Positions 11,109 through 20,116 of a stretch of DNA of 64,000 nucleotides are shown one piece after another; positions within the stretch are counted from its first letter, which is position 1, and every line of letters begins with the position of its first letter. The position numbers were made by a program, and so were the translations under genes. The notes below the pieces were generated by a model. It was not told where the DNA came from, did no database searches, and saw nothing but the letters and a program-made list of their open reading frames with translations. Source of the DNA: Kamptonema formosum PCC 10802 (lineage in GTDB: Bacteria > Cyanobacteriota > Cyanobacteriia > Cyanobacteriales > Oscillatoriaceae); assembly GCF_000332335.1 (NCBI RefSeq), contig NZ_KB235948.1:6797228-6861227 (forward strand), read 5' to 3'.

Positions 11109-11930
11109 TCAACCCCCTGACGAAGATTCAGCCAATAACTTCACTTGGCCCATTCCCATCGCCGTCTTGCGCCCCACACCCGAAAAGAAAGCGAAATGAG
11201 CCAGAACCGCAGCAACTTTTGCTTGCTCAGCATCCGGGAACCGGTAGCGCACCCACCCCTGAGCGCCAATTTCCGCTCCCCCCTTCATCTTCAGCGCGTG
11301 GGTTTGCAGCTCAAAAGCCGAAACTAACCCATTCCACTCAACAGCAGGAAAGAGCAGCTCTTCTGGAGCGAAAGCATTCCAGCGCCGGCGCAACCCATCG
11401 AACACCAATTCCGTCAGAGGAAAAGGCTGCACCCCTTGCTTCTGCTTAAAACTCGTCGGCGACAGAAAAGAAAGCGTCACGTCATTACTGAGAGCCGGTG
11501 CGTTCGCCAGCGCGTAATAATCAGAAGAACCGGCCCAAGGGTGCGTCCCAGGCATTGCATAAACAGAGCGAATCGCAAAAGGAAACTTCCCCAAAGAAAT
11601 AGGAGACGCGCCCCAGTGTTCCAAACCGCTCAGCAGCGGCGAAATCAGCCGCCCATCCAAAACCCCAATGCGGAAAAAAAACTCATCACCCGCTTGGGTT
11701 CCCTTCGGGCGGCGCTCCCCCACTAAACCTGATATACTTAAAGGAGACTCCTGGCTGTCGTGAACCGCCTCCGCCAGTTCCGGGTTGCCCCGCTGCAGCC
11801 AGTTGAGCACCAGAGCGTGCAGCGCCCGCCCCAAAGTAGACGGCGGCATTCCTTGATTAGCCGCCCCTAGCTCAACAACCAGTGACTGCAAACTATATCT
11901 AGGATACTGTAGGGACATAGCCGGCTCCAT
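11109..11930 (-). CDS. cas6: Cas6 crRNA-processing endoribonuclease
   Basis: This RAMP endonuclease cuts pre-crRNA at the base of the repeat stem and leaves the ATTGAAAC handle. I place the start at the ATG at 11930 (MEPAMSLQYPRY), preceded by GAGGG, giving 273 aa; the reading frame stays open upstream to 11984 inside csc1. The start overlaps the csc1 end by about 32 bp. His38 is a candidate catalytic residue. The C-terminal glycine-rich loop reads SGVGRKTAMGMGQVKLL, the usual Cas6 signature. Confidence 0.93.
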   Translation of the reverse strand: MEPAMSLQYPRYSLQSLVVELGAANQGMPPSTLGRALHALVLNWLQRGNPELAEAVHDSQESPLSISGLVGERRPKGTQAGDEFFFRIGVLDGRLISPLLSGLEHWGASPISLGKFPFAIRSVYAMPGTHPWAGSSDYYALANAPALSNDVTLSFLSPTSFKQKQGVQPFPLTELVFDGLRRRWNAFAPEELLFPAVEWNGLVSAFELQTHALKMKGGAEIGAQGWVRYRFPDAEQAKVAAVLAHFAFFSGVGRKTAMGMGQVKLLAESSSGG

Positions 11931-12624
11931 AATACAACCCTCGCGGCAAACAAATCCGGTTTGGCAATTGCCAGAAGTCGCCAATCAGTTGAGCTTGGCT
12001 GACCAGACTCACAGGCGGCATAACAATCCGATTATACAGTACCAACCGGCATGAACTCGGCAAGTCTAGCGGATTCAGGGGATGGGCGCAAGTATATTCC
12101 CCCGATTTCTCTTCAACCTGCAAAATCCGCGCCGCCTCAACATGAGTTTTTGCCGCCCATTTCCCCAACCGAATCCAGCGGGGAATTTTTACCCCCTCCC
12201 CAGCAACGATATAGGTTTCGTACTGACTGCCAACCGCCAGTTCTTTAGCCCGCCCAAAATTAATGGGGTAGTTGCGCAGCGCCCCTTTGTCTCCAAACTT
12301 CTTGGATTTGCCGTAATAGGGAACCTGAGCCGCTTTAAACGTATTCACTTGATAAGACCAGCAGAGGGGCACTGCTGGAAACACATAGATCCCAGCCTGA
12401 TTCAGGTGCAGCAGATTTTGCTCGCAACCGGCATCTAAATATCCCGGTGTTTGCGCCGCTTGTCCCTGCAGCCGGTAGGGTTGCGGGATGTATTGAACAT
12501 TGAACAGAGCATAACTGAGCGCCCAGTTGTGCAAGTATTTCTCAGTTTCATAGAGAACCCCCATCTCCCGCGTAGCGTAAAATACATTGTCGTGCAAGGT
12601 TAAAGTGCATTTGTAGACAGGCAT
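11899..12624 (-). CDS. csc1: Csc1 (Cas5-group subunit of type I-D Cascade)
   Basis: This 241-aa protein matches the Cas5-like subunit specific to subtype I-D, beginning MPVYKCTLTLHDNVFYATRE and continuing with an ETEKYLHNWALSYALFN segment characteristic of Csc1. It caps the 5' handle of the crRNA in the effector complex. It lies between csc2 and cas6, with an overlap into cas6. A 131-bp gap to csc2 carries repeats, which is unusual inside a cas operon. Confidence 0.92.
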   Translation of the reverse strand: MPVYKCTLTLHDNVFYATREMGVLYETEKYLHNWALSYALFNVQYIPQPYRLQGQAAQTPGYLDAGCEQNLLHLNQAGIYVFPAVPLCWSYQVNTFKAAQVPYYGKSKKFGDKGALRNYPINFGRAKELAVGSQYETYIVAGEGVKIPRWIRLGKWAAKTHVEAARILQVEEKSGEYTCAHPLNPLDLPSSCRLVLYNRIVMPPVSLVSQAQLIGDFWQLPNRICLPRGLYYGAGYVPTVS

Positions 12625-12647
12625 AATTCATCTCCTGAAGTTATTAT

Positions 12648-12737
12648 CCCTTCCTGGGAGGCAGAGCCTCCCCCTATGGATTCTGAACGAGGCAGAGCCT
12701 CTGGATCTGCATTCCCTGGCAGAGCCAGGGAACGAGA
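12648..12737. repeat. GGCAGAGCC-type interspersed repeat inside the cas operon
   Basis: This stretch between csc2 and csc1 contains three copies of GGCAGAGCC-like palindromes (GAGGCAGAGCCTC and CCCTGGCAGAGCCAGGGAACG). The same family recurs at 21533, 26181, 38570, 41751, 60928 and 62845. It could form hairpins in the operon mRNA. Confidence 0.75.
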
Positions 12738-12755
12738 ATTCCAGAATAGGAGTGG

Positions 12756-13799
12756 CTATGAGTTCGACTTCGGGTTACCGGTGGCTTTCTTACCCCCACG
12801 GGCATTCCCTTTGGCTTTCTTATCCCCACCGGCATTCGCCCCGAAATCGCCGGCATATTTCTGGGTTTGCTCGTAGAGAGCGCCAATCGTTTCCCGCAAA
12901 CGCGCCTCATCCTGGTAAATCGCCCTCACCTCAGCCAGCAACTCCGCCAGCTGCAGCCCGAAGATCGCTTGGCTTTTGCGCACCGGCTCCTCACTGAGCA
13001 AACTTTCCGCCACCTGGCTCGCCAGAACCCGAATCTCACTCAGAGGCTTAGTCATATCCCCCTCCATCGCATCATAAACCGCCTGCGTAAACTTGAGATT
13101 GCTGAAAATTTCACCATCGCAAAAGACAATGCCCAGGATGTGGGTTTCCATCGTGCCGGTGCGGGTTTCTTGCGCCCCGTAGCGCCGCGCCCGCAGCAAG
13201 TTACCCGTCACATAGAGGAACCCCTCACAGGTTGGATCGCGCAGAGTTTCAACCGCCGGAAACGTCACTTCAGGCAAAACGTGGTCTTGCTCGTTAATCG
13301 AAGTGCGCATTTTGCCTGCTTCGCTCATCGTTCCCCCCTCAAACGGAGCGTTGAAAGTAAAGCTGCGGTGAGAGCTGTCATAGGCGCTAATCGAAAAGGC
13401 CGAATCCGAGTAAACCTTGGAACGCTCAGAGCCGCTGTCGCCAATAGCGAACCCGTAGATAATACAGTCCGGGCATTTTTTACAGGAACCCTCGCCGTTA
13501 TACTCACAGCCCTTTTCTTTATCCTCTTTATCAGCACTGGTTAAACCCAAAGAGCGCAATAGCTCTCGCCCCGCCAAGCGTTCAGGCGTTGTCTGCTTGC
13601 GCTTGAACATGACGAGCCGGTTAATCCGCTTGCGATCCCGCACACCGGCTTGAGTAGGCACCGTGTTCAGCACCCCGTCTGTCTGGAATACCGGGAAGGA
13701 CTGGCTGTGGCGCACCATGATAAAGTGAACATACTTGCCAGACGCCAAGCGGGGGAAGGCAGTATGAAATTCCGACTTCAAGCTTTCAAGAACGCTCAT
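12756..13799 (-). CDS. csc2: Csc2 (Cas7 backbone subunit of type I-D Cascade)
   Basis: This 347-aa protein is the Cas7-type backbone subunit that lines the crRNA. A zinc-binding insertion shows cysteines at 98, 106, 109 and 112 (CEYNGEGSCKKCPDC). A conserved core follows, with FNAPFEGG and HVLPEVTFPAVETLRDP. The last 30 or so residues form a Gly/Lys/Ala-rich tail (for example NAGGDKKAKGNARGGKKA) that looks like an added basic extension. It follows cas10d after a 95-bp gap with a hairpin. Confidence 0.95.
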   Translation of the reverse strand: MSVLESLKSEFHTAFPRLASGKYVHFIMVRHSQSFPVFQTDGVLNTVPTQAGVRDRKRINRLVMFKRKQTTPERLAGRELLRSLGLTSADKEDKEKGCEYNGEGSCKKCPDCIIYGFAIGDSGSERSKVYSDSAFSISAYDSSHRSFTFNAPFEGGTMSEAGKMRTSINEQDHVLPEVTFPAVETLRDPTCEGFLYVTGNLLRARRYGAQETRTGTMETHILGIVFCDGEIFSNLKFTQAVYDAMEGDMTKPLSEIRVLASQVAESLLSEEPVRKSQAIFGLQLAELLAEVRAIYQDEARLRETIGALYEQTQKYAGDFGANAGGDKKAKGNARGGKKATGNPKSNS

Positions 13800-13848
13800 T
13801 TTGATTCTCCATCAGATTCTCAGTGTTTAACTCCTTTCTCAGGGGTGA

Positions 13849-13879
13849 GGAACCGGCTTTCTTCCAGAAACCCGGTTCC
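13849..13879. other. Hairpin between cas10d and csc2
   Basis: GGAACCGG (13849-13856) and CCGGTTCC (13872-13879) form a perfect 8-bp stem, in the gap just upstream of csc2 on the transcribed strand. It may set the ratio of the single-copy Cas10d to the multi-copy Csc2. It also resembles the GAAACCCGGTTTC hairpins scattered through the window. Confidence 0.5.
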
Positions 13880-13894
13880 TGCGCTCTCACAGCC

Positions 13895-16834
13895 TTAAGG
13901 GACTTCCTCGCTCGCAGACTCATCCTGGGATGGCGGTGGGGAGGATTTGTCTTGCAAATCCAGCCGGCGGTAGGCAAATTCAGCGGCAGCTTTAATGCGG
14001 TTGCGGTTTTCTTGGAGGAAAGCGCGGTCGCCCTTATACAGCCCCAAGAATAAGTCCCTCACGCAGGTGGTGGTAAATGTCTCAATCGCCGCTAATTCCT
14101 GCGCTTTACGAGCGGGATAATCCAAACCGACAGATTTGTCCATCACAAGTGGCCGGTAGATGTACATATTGCGGCGCTCCACAGCTTTCTGAATGCTGCC
14201 GGCACCTTGCAAAATTAAATCCTCAGCCGATAGCTCATTCGGTTGCGGGCTGAGAATCGTCTCCAGAACAATTGAAAGCGGCAGCAAAATCGCGTGGCTC
14301 GACTCACTCCCCCGCACCCGGTAAAACCGGCGGTACTCATCAACCAGTTTCTCATACAAACTCATACAGGACTCTCCTTTTGCCAAATTGGCCAAAATTT
14401 CGGCATACTTCCAAAAATGCCGCACTTTTTCTGATTTGGGGCGCTCGCACTTGCTGCGGCGCAACCCCTCCTGAGCCAAAGTAAAAACATTCAGCACATC
14501 GGTGGCCACCTCCCTAACCGTCCCACTAAAAGCCTTCCAGCGAGCGTCATTATCCTTGCTGCGAGTGTCTAAATGCAAACAGTAAGTGACAAGCAAACGC
14601 TCTAAAGCAGCCGGCAACTCCTGCAACCTCAGGGATGCCGGCAAATCCAGCAGATTCCAGAAGCCGGCAGGTCCATCTAGAATCACTGACTCAAAGAATT
14701 CCTTATCGCTCGTGTAGAGCGTTTCAAAACTGCCGGTGGCAACTACTTTCACGCCCAGGAGCATTGGTAGCGCCAGTGCCAGGAATGCCGGTTCCACCCA
14801 AGCTTCAGCAGCAGTTTTCCCTTGAGTCGTGGTGTGGCATACAGCCATGAACGGCAAATCCTCACCCGAATACCTCTCTGGAAACCGCACCGCTTGCACT
14901 TCCCCATCCTCGCGCCAGGGTAAATTTTGCAGCCCGCCCCACTTCATGCCGGCATCTAGCCAGCAGTCCCGCACTTTCCAGAGGCTGACGTCTTTCAGCT
15001 CACTCACCAGCAACCTCAGAGCAGCCGCCGTCTGGGGCGAATACACATAGGCGGGGAAGATATAGAGAAAAACCGGCTGCTGATCCTCAAATTTGCCTGC
15101 CGGTGCCGCCCACAGCGCCTGCCGCAGCAGCATCTCCAGCGACCAAATTTTCGAGATTCCCCGCTTAATCGTACCGCCACCGAGCGCATTTTTATTGCTG
15201 TACTGCTGCTGTTTGAACAGGACCACAGCTTCCAGCTGTTCTTCTGCCGGAAATTCCCCAGAACTCAAAGAGCAAATCCACTGATTTCTGGCTTTCGCCG
15301 CCGTGTATGCGGCTAGCTCCCCGGAAAACGACGGCGCACGGTTTTCCCAACCGGCTACTTCCAGATATTGCTCCAGATAGCTGAAGAAAACCTCGCGAGT
15401 AAGGCTATCTCGCACCGGCAGCAACGCATTCTCCTCAGCCCAGCTAGCCAGCCGGTCGGCCAAATCAGCCAGTTGGGCTGACACATCCTCATCACTCCAG
15501 CTGGGATGACCGGCAATGTAACGCGCCGCCGCATGATACCAGCCGTAGTTGACACCGCCCGACTCAATTTGTGTGTCCTCAGGCGAGATTTGGCTGCTGA
15601 TTCCCAAAGCTTCTAAAACCCAGGGCGCATACTTCTCGCACCCCTGAAAAAATTCCCTCTGTACGAGGATAAGAAATTCCGCAACGCGGTCAGCCCAAAT
15701 GTACGCAACCCCGGCAAGTTTCTCTCTCTCCTCATCCCCGATCGTTAACTTTTCCAGCCGCTTCGGCGTCGCGGGATCTTTGACATTCCCCACACGCGAC
15801 TTTATCACATCTGGGAGCTGGCGAATCAAATCAGCTGGGCTGAACAGTTCCTGAGTCAGAGGTGCCACCTTCAGCCCCTTGCCATCCCGTTTAAAACCAA
15901 TATCCCCACCCAGCATTTTACTGCCGAGCAGACTGCTAATTTGCTCCCAAACAAACTCCTGCAATTCGGTTAAGTCCAGCGTATGGCATGTTTCCGTCGC
16001 GAGATAGACAGCACCTTGTGCAAAATAAAGGATAGGCTGCCAATCCAGCGGGCCGGCAAATCGCACCACAGCGTTGTGAATGCCATTTGTCAGCAAGCCG
16101 CGACAGTCGCGCAGCCGGTGATAGACGAGTTTTTTGCGAATGCCCAGAAATCGCAGGTGCTCTCGCAGCCGGTCGCCCGCTGTTTCCGTCCCCACATCCG
16201 CCGGATCGCGCAGGTGTACCGCCACATCCCCAAAAGCCAGCAGCCGGCGCAGGGGTATATCTAGCCGGCGGTGATCGGCAGTAAATTTAGGCCAGTTGGC
16301 GGGCGGGAGATTCGTACCCACCTTGAATTGAGTGTTTTGAGCTAAGTACCCAATCTCAGGCAGGTATTGCTGCCAAGCCGGCCAAAATGCGCCAAACTCC
16401 AGTTTTTCTCCTAACTCTTGGCACAGCTCAAGAATGGCTGGGATTTCCCAAGCGCGGGGCGCTCCCTCTCCCTGTCCGTGGGAATATTTATTGTAATCAT
16501 GCAACGTAAACCCCAGACAGAGGAGATACTTTTCCACATCGGACAGCGGCTTAGTTAAATAAGAAGTCAAATTCCAAGCCGTCAGCAGCCCATTCAGGAC
16601 GTGAGCCAGCAAACTTTGGTCGGCATTACGCGCCCACCGCTGCGCCTTCTCGGCGGCGTTGGGGTCGCCAAGCCGGGACAAAAGTTTGTAGTTTTCGGCT
16701 TCGGAACCCCCCAAAGCGTGAATGAAAGCAAACTCCCGCTCCATTGCCGGCAGGACGGTCTCGATATAAGCTCGCAAAATCGGGTCATCCCCTTTCAGGG
16801 TTTCAATGAGTAGAGTTTGTAAGAGAGTTTTCAT
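13895..16834 (-). CDS. csc3: Cas10d (Csc3) large subunit with HD nuclease
   Basis: This 979-aa protein is the I-D signature large subunit. The N-terminal HD nuclease is visible, with H112-D113 in GFTLHDYNKY and H78 in AHVLNGLL. In subtype I-D the HD nuclease sits on Cas10d rather than on Cas3, and the neighbouring helicase here indeed lacks it. I see no GGDD cyclase motif in the central region, as expected for Cas10d. It starts 5 bp after the cas3' stop. The C-terminus ends in an acidic low-complexity tail. Confidence 0.95.
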   Translation of the reverse strand: MKTLLQTLLIETLKGDDPILRAYIETVLPAMEREFAFIHALGGSEAENYKLLSRLGDPNAAEKAQRWARNADQSLLAHVLNGLLTAWNLTSYLTKPLSDVEKYLLCLGFTLHDYNKYSHGQGEGAPRAWEIPAILELCQELGEKLEFGAFWPAWQQYLPEIGYLAQNTQFKVGTNLPPANWPKFTADHRRLDIPLRRLLAFGDVAVHLRDPADVGTETAGDRLREHLRFLGIRKKLVYHRLRDCRGLLTNGIHNAVVRFAGPLDWQPILYFAQGAVYLATETCHTLDLTELQEFVWEQISSLLGSKMLGGDIGFKRDGKGLKVAPLTQELFSPADLIRQLPDVIKSRVGNVKDPATPKRLEKLTIGDEEREKLAGVAYIWADRVAEFLILVQREFFQGCEKYAPWVLEALGISSQISPEDTQIESGGVNYGWYHAAARYIAGHPSWSDEDVSAQLADLADRLASWAEENALLPVRDSLTREVFFSYLEQYLEVAGWENRAPSFSGELAAYTAAKARNQWICSLSSGEFPAEEQLEAVVLFKQQQYSNKNALGGGTIKRGISKIWSLEMLLRQALWAAPAGKFEDQQPVFLYIFPAYVYSPQTAAALRLLVSELKDVSLWKVRDCWLDAGMKWGGLQNLPWREDGEVQAVRFPERYSGEDLPFMAVCHTTTQGKTAAEAWVEPAFLALALPMLLGVKVVATGSFETLYTSDKEFFESVILDGPAGFWNLLDLPASLRLQELPAALERLLVTYCLHLDTRSKDNDARWKAFSGTVREVATDVLNVFTLAQEGLRRSKCERPKSEKVRHFWKYAEILANLAKGESCMSLYEKLVDEYRRFYRVRGSESSHAILLPLSIVLETILSPQPNELSAEDLILQGAGSIQKAVERRNMYIYRPLVMDKSVGLDYPARKAQELAAIETFTTTCVRDLFLGLYKGDRAFLQENRNRIKAAAEFAYRRLDLQDKSSPPPSQDESASEEVP

Positions 16835-16839
16835 GGCCC

Positions 16840-18996
16840 TTAAAAAATTAAGGATTTAGGTTGGCTCTGGCAGAACTTTTTCAGCTTCCACTTCATCGCC
16901 TCCAGCAGCAGCGCATCTTGGTTGAAAGCGCAGGCATAGGCTTTGCCCGCTCCGTCTGTCAGCCGGTACAGCCCAAACAGAGGGTTGAGATGGAGCGTGC
17001 GGCTCACATCCCAGTGGCGGTTGAGCCGGTCGCGACTCACCGGCACCAAAAATGCCAGCAGTTTCTTCTGTCGCAAGCAAGTTTTCACCTCAGCCTGCGG
17101 ATGTCCTGCGATGCTGAGGCGGCTGATGAGAGACAGCTGGCAAGGCTCCAATTCATTACTATTGAGGTTGCAGTGCAGGCTGAGTTCAAACCGCCGGTCC
17201 ACCCATTCCCGCAACTGCAAGTAGACGTGGGTGTGCCGCTCAGGAAAAGCTTCTTCCGCATGTCCAGCAGCAGTGGCTTCACTCAAAAACCTCTCGCGCT
17301 CGATAATTTCAACTCTGGCATAAGGCAGCAGTCGCAGCAAGTCATAAAGATAGAAGCGGTTTCCCTCCCAAACAGCCGCCTGCAGGCTGGAGTCGCCGCG
17401 AAACCTCAGGAGTTGATCGTGGATAGCATTTCTAGTGGCCACCGGCTCTCTGGTATCCTTGCCCAAAGCAAACCAGCGTTTCTGGGCTGACTCTAATTTT
17501 TTGCCGTAAACTTTTTGCAGGTCACTCGCCATGCGCTCGCGCACTGGCTGCATCACCGCCGCATTGCCCTCGCTCATCTGCCAGAACATTCCCTGCGCCT
17601 GCAAAGCGCCCCAGCAGTTAAAATATTCCTGAAAGTTTTGAGGGGGTTCAAAGGCATGAACAATCGCTTCTTGCAGCTGGTTGCGGTCGCAAACCTGCTC
17701 CGGCTCTAACTTTTCCCGCAACCGAGAGCCAATCCAAGGAGTGCGAGCCGGCAGCAGGATAAAAGCTCTGTAAGCAGAAAACCCAGGATGCCGGCCCAGC
17801 CGGCCCAAACGCTGCACGACGGTTGCTGAATCGCTCCCCTCAAAAATCAGCAAGTGAATCCGGAAATCCACCCCCACATCCACGGCTGAAGTACCGACAA
17901 CTAACACCGGCTGCGGGGCATTTTTGAGCGCGGCTTGGGTGAGAGCGCGTTCCTGCCGGTCAATTCGCCCGCTGACTTCTCTAACCATTACCTCTGGCAG
18001 CAAAGTTTGCAGTTCGCGAACCGCCCGACCGGCTAGCGCCACAGAATTGAGAATGATTAACCCCCTGCCTTGAGTTTCGGCAAAAAGAATCTCTCGAATT
18101 TCATGCGCCTGGGACGTTAGCCAAGATAGAGAGTCTGTATCCTTTAACTCGACAAACTCCAATTCCACCGGCTGCAAGATGGGGCGAAAGCCAGGTGCCG
18201 GCGCACTCGCATAAACCCCTCTCACCTCTGCAACTTGGTAATCCGCCTGCCGCAATTGCTCGATAAAGTCTGGCTTGGGAGTGGCGGAAGTAAAGAGAAA
18301 CCGCTTCGGCTGCTGTTGGGTGCGGCGGATCAGGGTCAAGCTGTTAAGAGCCGCCGCTTCCTGATGGGGGCCAAAGATATGAAATTCATCAAAAACCCAC
18401 AAATCTGGCCAGCCGGCAAGCATAACTGGGAGCAAGTCACTGCCGTAAGCCGGATCTCGGTACTTAAAATGGCAAATGAGGTGAAAAATATCTGGATTCG
18501 TCAGGATAACCGGCTTAGTTTGGATAGCCAAGAGCAACTCCTGAAACTTATTGCTTTTGGCAGCGCTCACCCGCCGGCTCAGCTCAGCGCCAAACAGGCA
18601 GTCAACTCGCTCTTTTGCCTCTAAATTAAATAGTGAGTGGTAGCGATGCTGCTGTTGGGTCTGGTCTTCCACCAATTCAATTGTCGGATACAGCCCCATG
18701 ATGCGGAAGTCAGGGTTGAGCAGCGCCGGCAAAGAACTGGCCAGAGATTTCCCGTCCCCCGTGGCGGAACTGTTAAATACGATATCCGCACTGCCGTGGC
18801 TAATCTGAGCGCAAGTCTCAGCCTGGTGCGAGGAGAGCGGACATCTGTGGGCTGGGTCCTGCTTGAGCTGAGGAGCCTTCTCGTCTGCGAGGCAGCTCAC
18901 CGTTAGCGTAGCGGCTCCGTAGGAGCTGCAGCCCAGCGGACAGTGGCCAGGGCCAGGGTTGAGCTGCGAGTAGAGGGGGAGCAGGGAAATTTTCAT
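16840..18996 (-). CDS. cas3: Cas3' helicase of type I-D
   Basis: This is a 718-aa superfamily 2 helicase that unwinds target DNA after Cascade binding. I chose the ATG at 18996 (MKISLLPLYSQLNPGPG). The open frame runs about 100 codons further upstream but is antisense to the WYL gene and unlike the family. Motifs are Walker A ATGDGKS (78-84), DEFH box (203-206), FTSATP (235-240) and QRLGRLGRH (395-403). The N-terminus is cysteine-rich (C19, C23, C35, C52, C62). There is no HD domain; that function is in Cas10d. It is the first gene of the operon. Confidence 0.95.
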   Translation of the reverse strand: MKISLLPLYSQLNPGPGHCPLGCSSYGAATLTVSCLADEKAPQLKQDPAHRCPLSSHQAETCAQISHGSADIVFNSSATGDGKSLASSLPALLNPDFRIMGLYPTIELVEDQTQQQHRYHSLFNLEAKERVDCLFGAELSRRVSAAKSNKFQELLLAIQTKPVILTNPDIFHLICHFKYRDPAYGSDLLPVMLAGWPDLWVFDEFHIFGPHQEAAALNSLTLIRRTQQQPKRFLFTSATPKPDFIEQLRQADYQVAEVRGVYASAPAPGFRPILQPVELEFVELKDTDSLSWLTSQAHEIREILFAETQGRGLIILNSVALAGRAVRELQTLLPEVMVREVSGRIDRQERALTQAALKNAPQPVLVVGTSAVDVGVDFRIHLLIFEGSDSATVVQRLGRLGRHPGFSAYRAFILLPARTPWIGSRLREKLEPEQVCDRNQLQEAIVHAFEPPQNFQEYFNCWGALQAQGMFWQMSEGNAAVMQPVRERMASDLQKVYGKKLESAQKRWFALGKDTREPVATRNAIHDQLLRFRGDSSLQAAVWEGNRFYLYDLLRLLPYARVEIIERERFLSEATAAGHAEEAFPERHTHVYLQLREWVDRRFELSLHCNLNSNELEPCQLSLISRLSIAGHPQAEVKTCLRQKKLLAFLVPVSRDRLNRHWDVSRTLHLNPLFGLYRLTDGAGKAYACAFNQDALLLEAMKWKLKKFCQSQPKSLIF

Positions 18997-19108
18997 GGGC
19001 GAGCCGGATGGATACTGAAATAGTGTCCGTAAACTGTTGCTACAGTCGATTGTGGCAGGCAAAATAGAAATTGACAACAAACTTGCACTATAAAGTGTCC
19101 GTACAAAA
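18997..19108. promoter_or_regulatory. Divergent cas3'/WYL promoter region with paired AGTGTCCGTA sites
   Basis: This 112-bp region between the divergent starts carries the identical 10-mer AGTGTCCGTA at 19022-19031 and 19094-19103, 72 bp apart and in the same orientation. The second copy overlaps a near palindrome, CACTATAAAGTG (19086-19097), and lies at the WYL translation start. TTGACA at 19071 and TATAAA nearby are promoter-like, though spacing is not ideal. The repeated site is a natural operator candidate for the WYL regulator. That function is inferred. Confidence 0.7.
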
Positions 19109-19966
19109 ATGAGTCGCAAAGGCCAGTCAATCACCCTGTCGATTTCTGAGCGGGACAAAGCCCAGCTGGAAGCGATCGCTCTTGAGCTGGGCATGACGTG
19201 GGGCGAGCGCCCGAATATCTCCAAGCTGGTGGAAGCTATTGCTAGGGGGAAGCTGTCAGTCGCCCCCAACCACGACTGGTCGCAACCCCGCATTGAAGCC
19301 TTAAACCGGGCACTCAAAGCCTTAGTGGATACTGGTCAGGTGGACAGAGCCACAGAGATCGCTCAGCTTTTAATAGAGCGCAGCGAACTCTCGATACCTT
19401 TTAGAGCGGAAGTCGAGCGCTTCCTGGGCTCACCGCCGCCGGCTTGGGCGGTGGAAATCAACCGCCGGATTCGCCAGCAGCAGCCTTTTCGGCTCTCGTA
19501 TCGCGATGCTGCCGACCGCGAGTGGAACTATACTGTGCTGCACGCCAAGATTGCTTTTAGAGAGAAGCGACACTACCTGGAGTGCCGGTGTGAAGAATCT
19601 CGCAGCAATCAGGAAGTGCCGGAGTTGGCTCACAACTGGAGCTTGCGACTGGACAGAATTACAGAAGCCGCTGTGGTTTCTGCAGACAAAGCTTGGCTTC
19701 CTGACCTAGACCGACTCGAAGTTGTCCTGCACCTGAAAGGCGGACTGGCTTTTAGTTACGAACGCAAGCCTGAGGATCTGGAGGTGAGCTGGCTGGACAG
19801 CGACCCTCCAGTAAAGCAAGTCAGGCGAATGGAATCGAATATATTCTGGTTGCTGCGAGAAGTGTTACCCTATGCAGAAAACTGTGAGATCGTCTCACCG
19901 GCAAGCGTGCGCGAGCGCTTCAAGCAACAAATCCAGGCACTTTACAGCCAGTATTTTTCGAGCTAA
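19109..19966 (+). CDS. WYL-domain transcriptional regulator of the I-D locus
   Basis: This 285-aa protein has an N-terminal ribbon-helix-helix-like segment (QSITLSISERDKAQLEAIA, residues 6-24) followed by a WYL-type ligand-binding region around residues 125-215 (PFRLSYRDAADREWNYTVLH). WYL proteins beside cyanobacterial I-D loci include Sll7009 of Synechocystis, reported as a negative regulator of the CRISPR1 array. By analogy this gene probably represses the cas operon or array. It is transcribed away from cas3' and has no obvious Shine-Dalgarno sequence, since ACAAAA directly precedes the ATG. Confidence 0.85.
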   Translation: MSRKGQSITLSISERDKAQLEAIALELGMTWGERPNISKLVEAIARGKLSVAPNHDWSQPRIEALNRALKALVDTGQVDRATEIAQLLIERSELSIPFRAEVERFLGSPPPAWAVEINRRIRQQQPFRLSYRDAADREWNYTVLHAKIAFREKRHYLECRCEESRSNQEVPELAHNWSLRLDRITEAAVVSADKAWLPDLDRLEVVLHLKGGLAFSYERKPEDLEVSWLDSDPPVKQVRRMESNIFWLLREVLPYAENCEIVSPASVRERFKQQIQALYSQYFSS

Positions 19967-19989
19967 AATTAAACCAAGGGCGTTCAAAA

Positions 19990-20026
19990 ATTTGCCGGGG
20001 TTAAATTCGGACAGCGGGATTGAAAC
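19990..20026 (-). repeat. Solitary degenerate CRISPR-like repeat
   Basis: On the minus strand this 37-bp stretch begins GTTTCAATCCCG, identical to the first 12 bases of the array repeat, and agrees at about 24 of 37 positions overall. No second repeat is visible nearby. It is inverted relative to the array. Read on the + strand it ends CAGCGGGATTGAAAC, so it keeps the exact 8-nt handle. Confidence 0.55.
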
Positions 20027-20116
20027 GCCCCCATGAGGATGAGCGATATTCAAATGCCGGTGCTGGCAGACAAATTCCCTCCCAATACCCAAAAATACAG
20101 GAGAGCCAAAACCCTC

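Noticed and set aside
11931-11984. Upstream start for Cas6
   Set aside because: The extra 18 residues lie within csc1 and do not resemble Cas6; the ATG at 11930 has a GAGGG site.
18997-19317. N-terminal extension of the Cas3' reading frame by about 107 codons
   Set aside because: It runs antisense through the WYL gene and the promoter, and the protein family begins at MKISLLPLYSQ.
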